The notes under the pieces: model-generated | Databases searched by the model: none | Seen by the model: the letters and a program-made list of their open reading frames with translations, nothing else | Told to the model about the DNA's origin: nothing | Translations under genes and position numbers: made by a program | Shown: positions 1-6,347 of the stretch, one piece after another | Layout: each line of letters starts with the position of its first letter | Position numbering within the stretch: the first letter of the stretch is position 1 | From: Spirochaetota bacterium | GTDB lineage: Bacteria > Spirochaetota > UBA4802 > UB4802 | Assembly (NCBI GenBank): GCA_029548025.1 | Contig: JAKPOE010000032.1 | Span: 1-8,696 of the forward strand | DNA: 8,696 nucleotides | Direction: 5' to 3'

Positions 1-275
1 CGTGGTACCACAAAATGGTTTTTTTCAAACTGCGGAGCAATTTTTTGCACCTCCTGAACAGGAAGCGACTCATTAATCCTATCATCCCTGAATACATTGG
101 ATAATGGTACAATGTGGTCAGCAGGCTGCACATTGATGGTATCAAGCTCGTTGATTTTTTCAACATAGCGTATAATATCTTCTAACTGCATGGTAAATTC
201 CTGTTTTTCCCGAGGTGTCAATTCTAACCGGGAAAGTTCGCATACCTTGTTGATGACGTTTTCGTCAAATTTCAT
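1..275 (-). CDS. gatC: GatC, Asp/Glu-tRNA amidotransferase subunit C (3' end cut by window edge)
   Basis: GatC is the small subunit of the GatCAB amidotransferase, which converts mischarged Glu-tRNA(Gln) and/or Asp-tRNA(Asn) into Gln-tRNA and Asn-tRNA in the cytoplasm. The reading frame opens with ATG at 275 and stays open to base 1, giving 91 complete codons. The N-terminus (MKFDENVINKVCELSRLELT) matches the GatC helix pattern. It continues with LEDIIRYVEKINELDT (res. 31-46), then HIVPLSNVFRDD (54-65), and ends with FVVP (88-91), the stretch that normally lies a few residues before the end of the protein. A full GatC is about 93-100 aa, so only a few residues are missing. A good Shine-Dalgarno lies 7 nt upstream. 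The stop of a lipoprotein gene lies 30 bp upstream on the same strand, so the two are probably co-transcribed. gatA and gatB are expected just beyond the left edge. Family assignment is firm; which tRNA is the physiological substrate cannot be told. Confidence 0.95.
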   Translation of the reverse strand, partial: MKFDENVINKVCELSRLELTPREKQEFTMQLEDIIRYVEKINELDTINVQPADHIVPLSNVFRDDRINESLPVQEVQKIAPQFEKNHFVVP

Positions 276-282
276 GGTTTAT

Positions 283-288
283 CCCCTT
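283..288 (-). promoter_or_regulatory. Ribosome binding site of gatC
   Basis: The minus strand reads AAGGGG, ending 7 nt before the ATG at 275. It is a strong Shine-Dalgarno match with good spacing and fixes the gatC start, even though the gene lies only 30 bp after the preceding lipoprotein gene. Confidence 0.7.
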
Positions 289-305
289 ATAGTACATAAG
301 TATGG

Positions 306-947
306 TCATTGTAAAAAATGTTTACCTTTGGTTCTATATTCATTTCGTATGAAATTACATTCAACTATTTTTTTACTATCAGGTGTTATTGCTGTTACTA
401 CAATGGTAAATTTGCGTACATTAACCGGTATCCATGTGAATGCAATGATGTTGATGTGGCTATCGCCTGCGGGCACAAATGGCAGTGTACAGGGGATAGC
501 ATCGTGTGCAAAATCAATATTTTGTATAGTGCCGTTGAAGTACAGTAAGCGCTGGGGTACGGTAAGCTCATCAACCTTTATCCATTCATAAGCAGGCGAA
601 GAAAGAGATAGTTTTAATTCTTCAGTGGTTAAGGCAGCAGTTGTTGTGTTGTCATACCTCAATACTATATCCTTTATCATAACAGGGGTATCAGTTTTAT
701 TTTCAATCAATATGAGGAAAAAAAATAGTTTTGGAAGGCGTACAATATTTGCTTTGTCAATAAATTGACTGTTTTCAGCTATTCTAAACCATGTATCGTC
801 AGTAAAAGGTTCAACGGTAATGGTAATCCCATCAGCATTATGTGATACAATGGATTGTCCGCTTTCTGATACAACGGTATTGATTATCCCAAATTGCGTT
901 TTGCAGCCAATACACAAAACCATCATAAACACTATATATTTTTTCAT
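306..947 (-). CDS. Putative lipoprotein of unknown function, 213 aa
   Basis: I do not recognise a named family. The N-terminus is a short lipoprotein signal peptide: two Lys, a hydrophobic run, then L-C-I-G-C with Cys15 as the likely lipidated residue. Cys at -3 makes a loose lipobox, as is common in spirochaetes. The mature part is rich in predicted beta strands and has no obvious catalytic motif. Residues about 70-97 (hydrophobic strand, then IENKTDTPVMIKDIVLRY) look like an Ig-like or beta-sandwich edge, as in many envelope lipoproteins. Inference: an envelope-anchored, mostly beta protein. The ATG at 947 is preceded only by a weak GGA about 10 nt upstream. It is the first gene after the divergent promoter region and is followed by gatC 30 bp downstream, so it may lead the gatCAB transcript. 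No functional link with tRNA amidation is evident. Confidence 0.8.
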   Translation of the reverse strand: MKKYIVFMMVLCIGCKTQFGIINTVVSESGQSIVSHNADGITITVEPFTDDTWFRIAENSQFIDKANIVRLPKLFFFLILIENKTDTPVMIKDIVLRYDNTTTAALTTEELKLSLSSPAYEWIKVDELTVPQRLLYFNGTIQNIDFAHDAIPCTLPFVPAGDSHINIIAFTWIPVNVRKFTIVVTAITPDSKKIVECNFIRNEYRTKGKHFLQ

Positions 948-1104
948 TTTTTTATATCCGCATCATAGCGCATACATACTACAGGGGCGATAGTTGTTTT
1001 GTAAAGTTTTTATTGTACGGATAAAATCTTTTTTTAAATTATCGTTGCATTAATACTCTATACATCGATTTGTTGCATACAATAAATGGATACAGTTTGC
1101 GATT
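948..1104. promoter_or_regulatory. Divergent intergenic region between two lipoprotein genes
   Basis: This AT-rich 157-bp gap separates the start of the minus-strand lipoprotein gene from the start of the plus-strand sulfatase-like gene, so it must hold promoters for both unless one has an internal start. The best minus-strand promoter is listed separately. For the plus strand only poor candidates are visible, such as TTGTAC (1013-1018), a 16-bp spacer and TAAATT (1035-1040). No clear operator palindrome, riboswitch or small RNA was recognised. Confidence 0.5.
976..1005 (-). promoter_or_regulatory. Candidate sigma-70-type promoter for the lipoprotein-gatC transcript
   Basis: On the minus strand a -35 box TTTACA (1005-1000, 5 of 6 to consensus) is followed by an 18-bp spacer and a -10 box TAGTAT (981-976, 4 of 6). 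Transcription would start around 969, leaving a leader of about 20 nt before the ATG at 947. It was found by eye in an AT-rich region where chance matches are common, so support is modest. Confidence 0.3.
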
Positions 1105-3297
1105 ATGACACGATTGTTTACAACATTGTTTTTAGCAATACTTTTGACAGCATGCTCTCAAAAACCTGTGCTCACTGATTTGTTGCAGAAGGACATGGAT
1201 ATCCACTACGATGTAAACGTTTTACAAAGGCTTTACAGCAGGGACATCTATGTTGATCCATGGATGAAAAAACCATATATCGTTAAGATGGCGTATGAAG
1301 TTGACAGGGAAAAACAATGGTCAAAGACAACACGGGCACTTGTTTTACCAGCTCGGTACCATAATCCTGCTGAGGTTGCCATTCCTCTTACATGGACAAA
1401 AGGGAAATTAACTTTTGACTGTGCCTCAATGGGGAAGGGAAGGCTGATTGTACAGTTACTATCGCACAAAAAAAAGATGACGTTAGGCGAATATACGCTG
1501 TCACCGGTGCCGTTTACAACAATGGCAATTGCTATAGAAAAAAATTATTCCGATGCTGTACTGATACTAAATTTCCAGAGTGATTCTGAAGATTATGCGT
1601 ACTGCTTTGTTGCCAATGCAATGATTAAACACACTGATAAAACAACAATCCCCAATGTTGTATTTATCTCGGTTGATGCACTAAGAGCAGATGCCGTACA
1701 CTGTATTGTGCCAAAGTACGCTATCACCCCTAACATGGATGCGCTTGCAAAGGATGGCGCTGCATTTGTCAATCACTGTGTGGTAGCTAACTGGACGCGT
1801 CCTTCAACGATTGCGATGCTCTCTTCGGTGTATGGATCAACTACCGGGGTGAATATCTATTACTTTCAGGTGTCCAATCAGGAAAAAAAATATTTTTATA
1901 CGCAAAGCGGTGTAGTGCCACTCCCGGTACTTTTTAAGCATCATGGCTATATCACTCGTTCTATTGGCAACAACGCTTTTATTCTGGATCATTCGGGCGT
2001 TGGTGTTGATGTAGGGTTTGATGATATGTCAGAATATGAGCGACAGTGGGAGGACACAGTGGATATTGCCAGTGAGGTTGAGCAGTGGCTTGCTGACAAT
2101 AAGGATAAACCTTTTTTTCTTTTTGTAAATTTTAATGCGCCGCATAATGCTTATATCCCGCCTGCGCAGTATCTGGAACCATTGCGAAAGAGCATCAAAG
2201 GAGTACATCCCTGGTTTAGACGCTATCTTGGCGAGGTTGCCTATACCGATGATTATATTGGCAGAATAGTTGCTGTTTTAAAAAGCTTAAAACTTTACGA
2301 TAACACCATCATCGTTGTAACAACTGACCACGGTGAGGTTTTTCATGAGGCGCATAGCCATAGTCCCTATACCAACAAAAAATCTATATTTACCCACGGA
2401 CAAACATTGTTTGATGAGGAGATGCATGTGCCACTTATCATCAAACTCCCTGAAAAAAAAATTACTGGGGCTATATCTGTTCCCTATCAGGTGCGAAATA
2501 TCGATATTGCTCCTACTGTTTGCGAGCTGGCAGGCATTCCCATTCCACAGAGCTATCAGGGCATAAGCTTGCTACCGTACATTGAGTGTTCAGAGCATGG
2601 GGACCGTCCGGTTTACTGTGAGGGCAGGCTTATGTATGGGGTCAGAGCAGATGGTTATAAGTATGTAGAAAAATTTTATGGCTTTGGGGTTAAACCATAT
2701 CATTGGGGTGGGCAACATGTTTCAGAATACCATGAATTATATGATTTGCAGAAAGATACTGATGAGCTCTATAACATAGCAGGCATTGATGATGAAAAGG
2801 TTTCAGCCATGAAAAAGAAGCTGTATGCACTGCGTTTTAAACAGCCGGGCAATGTACTCTATGCTAAAAAAAATGTTACCGGGAGCATTGCTGTAAAGGA
2901 AGGTTTTTTTTATACGGTGGAGTCAGAAGGTGTGGTGCAACAGGTACATCGTCAGAGCTGTCGCTTCAAGCTTAAAAAAGGTCAAAGACTCATTTTTTCC
3001 ACAATTCCTGCGCGGACACAATATTTTATTACCACTGACGGTGTTGTTGTTCTTCTGGGATATGGTGGCATTGCGTTACCAAAACATGGCAATGAATATA
3101 TCTTTGATACAACCAACCCATTGTTACAGCAACCTATCAAAAGTGATGCTATTGCTGCATTCCCTGATGCAATAATAGCATGGTGTGTTCCCGGTAAAAG
3201 TGGTTTGCAAAAGGTATCTGAAGCGGTAACGGTTTCATCACAGATGAATGATCTGCTGAAGCAATGGGGCTATATACAAAATGACGGCACTCACTGA
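1105..3297 (+). CDS. Sulfatase/alkaline-phosphatase superfamily lipoprotein with Thr at the nucleophile position
   Basis: The protein has 730 aa. It starts with a lipoprotein signal peptide with lipobox L-T-A-C (Cys17), so it should be exported and membrane anchored. Residues about 30-175 form a beta-rich domain with no recognised motif. The sulfatase-fold domain (about 183-575) begins NVVFISVDALRAD, with D191 the likely metal ligand, then TPNMDALAKDG (208-218), PH at 346-347, TTDHGE (406-411, D408/H409) and THG (430-432), followed by the usual VPLIIKLP strand. At the catalytic position the motif is W-T-R-P-S-T (230-235): where sulfatases have C/S-x-P-S-R, this has T231-x-P-S-T, so no formylglycine can form. 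That suggests a phospho- or sulfo-transferase or a phosphodiesterase using Thr, or a non-canonical hydrolase. The last 150 residues are beta-rich and end with LLKQWGY, resembling the usual sulfatase C-terminal helix. The ATG at 1105 has no good Shine-Dalgarno. The gene stands alone between divergent and convergent neighbours; no sulfatase-maturating enzyme is seen nearby. The substrate is unknown. Confidence 0.88.
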   Translation: MTRLFTTLFLAILLTACSQKPVLTDLLQKDMDIHYDVNVLQRLYSRDIYVDPWMKKPYIVKMAYEVDREKQWSKTTRALVLPARYHNPAEVAIPLTWTKGKLTFDCASMGKGRLIVQLLSHKKKMTLGEYTLSPVPFTTMAIAIEKNYSDAVLILNFQSDSEDYAYCFVANAMIKHTDKTTIPNVVFISVDALRADAVHCIVPKYAITPNMDALAKDGAAFVNHCVVANWTRPSTIAMLSSVYGSTTGVNIYYFQVSNQEKKYFYTQSGVVPLPVLFKHHGYITRSIGNNAFILDHSGVGVDVGFDDMSEYERQWEDTVDIASEVEQWLADNKDKPFFLFVNFNAPHNAYIPPAQYLEPLRKSIKGVHPWFRRYLGEVAYTDDYIGRIVAVLKSLKLYDNTIIVVTTDHGEVFHEAHSHSPYTNKKSIFTHGQTLFDEEMHVPLIIKLPEKKITGAISVPYQVRNIDIAPTVCELAGIPIPQSYQGISLLPYIECSEHGDRPVYCEGRLMYGVRADGYKYVEKFYGFGVKPYHWGGQHVSEYHELYDLQKDTDELYNIAGIDDEKVSAMKKKLYALRFKQPGNVLYAKKNVTGSIAVKEGFFYTVESEGVVQQVHRQSCRFKLKKGQRLIFSTIPARTQYFITTDGVVVLLGYGGIALPKHGNEYIFDTTNPLLQQPIKSDAIAAFPDAIIAWCVPGKSGLQKVSEAVTVSSQMNDLLKQWGYIQNDGTH

Positions 3298-3336
3298 TGT
3301 GTTAGCCGGAGGAAGTATTTATACCGGGAAGTAAGT

Positions 3337-3355
3337 ATAACAATTTTTATGTTAT
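3337..3355. repeat. Small inverted repeat in the convergent gap (weak bidirectional terminator candidate)
   Basis: ATAACA (3337-3342) and TGTTAT (3350-3355) are perfect inverted copies separated by a 7-nt AT loop. They lie between the ends of the sulfatase-like gene and yraN and overlap the yraN stop codon. The stem is only 6 bp, almost all A-T, and has no following T run, so it is a poor intrinsic terminator. No better hairpin is visible in this 54-bp gap. Confidence 0.2.
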
Positions 3356-3711
3356 CGGATAATATCCTTTATCCACTCAATTGTTTGCCCAAGGATGGCA
3401 ATACAATCAAAGCGCAGGGTATATTCTTTGTTGTTATATACTGGATTTTGCACAAGAAAATAGGATGCTACTGCTCGTAACGATTTTTTCTTTTTTTGTG
3501 TTATTGCATACAGAGGATTGCCATAGGATTGTGTATGCCGTGCTTTAATCTCAAAAAATACCAGAAGATTTTCTTTTTGTCCAATGATGTCTATTTCGCC
3601 ATATCTTCCAAAACGAAAATTTTGTGCAATGACGCTAAAGCCCTGGTTAACAATGAAATCTTTAGCTACCAATTCACCTTTTAAACCATACTCATGATTA
3701 TTTGTTTGCAT
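3352..3711 (-). CDS. yraN: YraN family (UPF0102) endonuclease-fold protein
   Basis: The protein has 119 aa, the normal length for the YraN/UPF0102 family, whose fold resembles Holliday-junction resolvases and restriction endonucleases. Visible signatures are GxxGE near the N-terminus (res. 9-13), NFRFGRYGEIDII (31-43), FFEIKAR (52-58) and RFDC (100-103). The acidic D41, E54 and K56 form the D...ExK pattern of this nuclease fold. Cellular function is not settled for the family; a DNA-processing role is inferred from fold and motifs. The start at 3711 has a modest GGGA about 4 nt upstream. It is the last gene of the minus-strand operon, 108 bp after the HD-GYP-like gene. That gap could hold its own promoter, although none stands out. 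Confidence 0.9.
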   Translation of the reverse strand: MQTNNHEYGLKGELVAKDFIVNQGFSVIAQNFRFGRYGEIDIIGQKENLLVFFEIKARHTQSYGNPLYAITQKKKKSLRAVASYFLVQNPVYNNKEYTLRFDCIAILGQTIEWIKDIIR

Positions 3712-3819
3712 GGTATCCCGCTTTTTTTATAAAAATAAAAACAAGTGAATGAACCATAGCGATACGTCTGATTAAAAGTAATGGTGATGCATACTGACGT
3801 TTATTTATGATACTATACG

Positions 3820-5010
3820 TTATAAAACCTCAAACAGGTTGATGCCAATCTCAGCCTCATCAAGTGCACGGGTAATATACAGCGCTTTTTCTTCTAATAG
3901 GTTGACAATAATGGTATCAGTGAATCGCTTTTTATTTTGATCCATAATGAGCTTGATAATAGGACGCAATGGTTTTTGCGGAACGGAACCAATCACTATA
4001 CCTATGGTTCCATTGCTGAGTTCAACTATTGAACCAATGGGATATACTGACATCCTTGATAAAAATACCCGCAAAATAACCGTATCAAATTTATTGATAC
4101 CGCTTGAAAGCAGATTCTTCATTGCTTGATAGAAGAATATCCGTTTACGATATACCCTATTTGCAATCTGTGCTTCATACGAATCAGCAATTGCGGCAAT
4201 ACGTGCGTATTCATCAATCTGAGTTCCTTTAAGCCCCCGTGGATACCCTTTCCCATCAAATTGTTCATGATGCTGCAGGCAGATAAGAGCGCTTTTTTCA
4301 GGTATTTTACCAAGCTGGCGCAATGCCTTGTATCCATGCAGTGGATGGGTTTTTATCTGGTTAAATTCATGCTCGGTTAAGTTAGATTGTTTATGCATTA
4401 TATACGCTGGCAGTTTAATCATGCCAGCATCAATAAGCATGGTCCCTAAACCAAGCTCACGAAGTTTGATTGGTGTATATTTTAATGCCATACCAATTAA
4501 GATTGCATAAAAGGTAACATTAACTGAATGTACTACAAGATAGTTTTTGCCTTCTTCCAATCCATATAAAAATAAAAATATATTGGGATAGTTCTTCATT
4601 ATTTCAATGATCTTGCTTAATGCAGCGTCAATTTCATCAATGGTAAATGGTTCGTCAGCTTTAATTGCGCTATAAACATTCCCTACTGCTTTGCACGCTT
4701 CACGGTGTATTTCAATGAGTGGGACACGCTGTGTTAATAATTTGTTATATTCATCAATTATTTTCCTTGCCTGGTCGCTGTCGGTCATGGTTGCGCGAGC
4801 TGTTGCAGCTTTTATTTCCTGTTCCGTGGAAACCAGAGTCCCTGCAGTTTCAACCTCGCTTACTCCCCAGCGCATGAGCTTTTTTATATCATCTATCTTA
4901 ATGGATACATTGGCTGCTACAAGCATATTATTGCTGTCAATGTAAACAGGTTTGTCAAACCTCATGCCAGGTTTAAGTTCATCTAATGGTATTTTTCTCA
5001 TCTGAACCAT
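3820..5010 (-). CDS. HD-GYP domain protein with altered HD motif (cyclic-di-GMP phosphodiesterase-like)
   Basis: The protein has 396 aa. Residues 1-55 (IPLDELKPGM, then VSEVE) look like the N-terminal domain often found before HD-GYP modules. The HD-GYP domain spans about 157-300 with H161 (HSVNV), H222 (KTHP), HHE at 247-249, DGKGYP at 252-257, IADSYEA with D276, and R285-V-Y-R. HD-GYP proteins usually hydrolyse cyclic-di-GMP in the cytoplasm. Here the canonical HDxGK has become I193-D194-A-G-M197, losing a metal-binding His and a conserved Lys, so catalysis may be weak, altered or lost; binding without hydrolysis is possible. Residues 305-396 form a further C-terminal domain (SVYPIGSIVELSNG at 321-334) seen in some HD-GYP proteins. 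It starts at ATG 5010 (MVQM); a second Met at 5001 is an alternative, and neither has a clear Shine-Dalgarno. It lies 79 bp after the FlhB-like gene, which hints at a link with flagella-type export or motility signalling. Confidence 0.85.
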   Translation of the reverse strand: MVQMRKIPLDELKPGMRFDKPVYIDSNNMLVAANVSIKIDDIKKLMRWGVSEVETAGTLVSTEQEIKAATARATMTDSDQARKIIDEYNKLLTQRVPLIEIHREACKAVGNVYSAIKADEPFTIDEIDAALSKIIEIMKNYPNIFLFLYGLEEGKNYLVVHSVNVTFYAILIGMALKYTPIKLRELGLGTMLIDAGMIKLPAYIMHKQSNLTEHEFNQIKTHPLHGYKALRQLGKIPEKSALICLQHHEQFDGKGYPRGLKGTQIDEYARIAAIADSYEAQIANRVYRKRIFFYQAMKNLLSSGINKFDTVILRVFLSRMSVYPIGSIVELSNGTIGIVIGSVPQKPLRPIIKLIMDQNKKRFTDTIIVNLLEEKALYITRALDEAEIGINLFEVL

Positions 5011-5089
5011 ATCAATGGTGTAATTGTTTCAATTGAAGTAATCAAGTACAAAATATTAAAAAATATAAAAATTGGTATACCTGCTACAC

Positions 5090-5353
5090 TCAATTTAATT
5101 TTTGTCTAAAACGATCATTAACATTATAACAATATGCAAGAACTATCGCAACTGCTTTATAGAGCTCTTCAGGAATATATGAACTTTCAAGGGTCAAAAG
5201 GACCGTGGCTAAATCAGTATCCTGATAAATAGGTATATTATGCTCTTTAGCTTTGTCAAGAATTGTTTTAGCTAATCTGCCTTTTCCTTTGGCTATAATT
5301 TTAGGCAGTTTGGCTTCGGTTAAGTATTCTAGTGCTACCGCAATATCTTCCAT
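5090..5353 (-). CDS. FlhB C-terminal domain-like protein (FlhX/YlqH type)
   Basis: This 87-aa protein matches the cytoplasmic C-terminal fragment of FlhB, the flagellar type III export switch. It has AVALEY (res. 5-10), LPKIIAKGKG (16-25), AKEHNIPIYQDTDLA (35-49) and IPEELYKAVAIVLAY (60-74). The transmembrane part of FlhB is absent, and the protein begins just after where the NPTH self-cleavage motif would lie, so it corresponds to the released FlhB-CC piece. Stand-alone proteins of this kind (FlhX, Bacillus YlqH) are known; some can partly substitute for the FlhB C-terminus. I chose ATG 5353 because GGGGAA lies 7 nt upstream and the homology starts there. A TTG at 5398 would add 15 unconserved residues and overlap the preceding gene by 17 nt. 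It follows the FliK-like gene by 28 bp, the same order as ylqG-ylqH after rnhB in B. subtilis. Confidence 0.88.
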   Translation of the reverse strand: MEDIAVALEYLTEAKLPKIIAKGKGRLAKTILDKAKEHNIPIYQDTDLATVLLTLESSYIPEELYKAVAIVLAYCYNVNDRFRQKLN

Positions 5354-5360
5354 GATATTG

Positions 5361-5366
5361 TTCCCC
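5361..5366 (-). promoter_or_regulatory. Ribosome binding site that fixes the FlhB-like start
   Basis: The minus strand has GGGGAA ending 7 nt before ATG 5353. It supports the short 87-aa form over the longer TTG-started version, and lies in the 28-bp gap after the FliK-like stop codon. Confidence 0.55.
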
Positions 5367-5381
5367 AAAAGTACATTTACT

Positions 5382-6347
5382 TTATACAGAAAAATCAATG
5401 CTGTAGTGTATATACATACTATGAATTAATGCAATTATTTTTTCTTCCCAGTCTTTGCGCAATACACAATCGCATTGTGCAGGTTCACCTGTAGCTTCTT
5501 CTATTGTTTTCGATAGTTGTTGCATAGCAGGCTGTAAAGCGTTATAAGCACCATCATTAAAACAATAGATTTTTATAGAAAGCCCCTTTTGTTTGCTGAT
5601 GCTAATGTTAAGTTTACCAAGATGTTCAAAGGTTACATCTATGCATACAAAATCCTTATCGGCAATAATATATGCATTGTTAAATCCATTGTTGTCGTAA
5701 AAAGGGATGGAATAGCTATTTCTTGAACTATCGCTTGCATAATAGAGTAAACTTTCAATATCCTCTTTTGACATCATTGAAAAAACATCCTGTATCTCTT
5801 CATCAGAAAGTTCCGGTAGATTATCGTTAGCATTTCGTAGTAAATGCATAATGAAACTAATACCAGAATCTTTTGAAACAGTGTAACAAAATTTTTGCAG
5901 TGTTTCATTTGACATTCCCCTTTGCAATAAACGCTGCAGCAGTGGTGCAATAGTGGTAAAACGAAGGGGATGCAAAAGGTTGCTTGTCACCAGAGCTTTA
6001 TGGACTGAAAAAACGGTAATATCGTCAAGTGTGTGCAGAGAATGCAAAAATGCTCTGTAGTTTGAGGTGGTTGCAAGCAATATATCATTATGTTTCATTG
6101 TTTCAGGCTCTACCATGGTAAATATAAATCGGTTGCCCTGCATTGCATCATATCGCAGTAGTATGTGGTTTGACTTTGGCAATCCTTTTGCAAAGCTTGT
6201 TTCAAAAAGCTGGCTTCCTACACGCAGCATCGCTGTTGTAGTATCCATTCGTCTGGTTATTGTGCCAACAACAACCTGTCCGCTTTTCAGCGCAAGTGAT
6301 GAGTTTTGCGTCAATCCTGCACTGACAATGTTATTGGTAATTTTCAT
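5382..6347 (-). CDS. FliK-like protein (YlqG-type; putative hook-length control-like C-terminal domain)
   Basis: The protein has 321 aa. The N-terminal part (res. 20-80, LKSGQVVVGTITRR, then MLRVGSQLFET and HILLRYDAMQGNRFIF) looks like the small beta-barrel domain found at the start of many FliK-like proteins. The middle (95-210) is helical. The C-terminal part (230-300) has the outline of the FliK C-terminal domain: FVCIDVTFEHLGKLNISIS, then a second strand GLSIKIYC and a helix LQPAMQQLSKTIEEATG. Sequence identity is too low to be sure by eye, but the position between rnhB and an FlhB-CC-like gene copies B. subtilis rnhB-ylqG-ylqH. In flagella FliK contacts the FlhB C-terminal fragment to switch export specificity, so these two products may interact (inference). 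ATG 6347 overlaps the rnhB stop by 4 nt (ATGA). An in-frame stop immediately upstream rules out a longer form. Confidence 0.7.
   Translation of the reverse strand: MKITNNIVSAGLTQNSSLALKSGQVVVGTITRRMDTTTAMLRVGSQLFETSFAKGLPKSNHILLRYDAMQGNRFIFTMVEPETMKHNDILLATTSNYRAFLHSLHTLDDITVFSVHKALVTSNLLHPLRFTTIAPLLQRLLQRGMSNETLQKFCYTVSKDSGISFIMHLLRNANDNLPELSDEEIQDVFSMMSKEDIESLLYYASDSSRNSYSIPFYDNNGFNNAYIIADKDFVCIDVTFEHLGKLNISISKQKGLSIKIYCFNDGAYNALQPAMQQLSKTIEEATGEPAQCDCVLRKDWEEKIIALIHSMYIHYSIDFSV

Noticed and set aside
190..591. 133-aa open frame on the plus strand
   Set aside because: It overlaps the 5' part of gatC and the end of the lipoprotein gene on the opposite strand, shows no domain pattern, and is explained as antisense shadow.
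2452..2461. Run of nine A in the sulfatase-like gene, a possible slippage or phase-variation site
   Set aside because: The frame is intact through it and the run encodes ordinary Glu-Lys-Lys; similar A/T runs occur throughout this AT-rich sequence.
3712..3819. Terminator or promoter in the 108-bp gap between the HD-GYP-like gene and yraN
   Set aside because: No GC stem followed by T run and no convincing -35/-10 pair; short repeats of GATAC/ACGTAT are imperfect and AT-rich.
4126..4945. Several 60-84-aa plus-strand open frames inside the HD-GYP-like gene
   Set aside because: They are antisense to a clear HD-GYP domain, have no recognisable motifs or ribosome binding sites, and overlap one another.
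5011..5089. Possible promoter before the HD-GYP-like gene (TTGATT, 17-bp spacer, TACACC on the minus strand)
   Set aside because: The -10 match is poor and the region is AT-rich; not better than chance.
5354..5398. TTG-started 15-residue N-terminal extension of the FlhB-like protein
   Set aside because: The extension is not part of the FlhB-CC homology and overlaps the FliK-like gene, and a better Shine-Dalgarno sits before ATG 5353.
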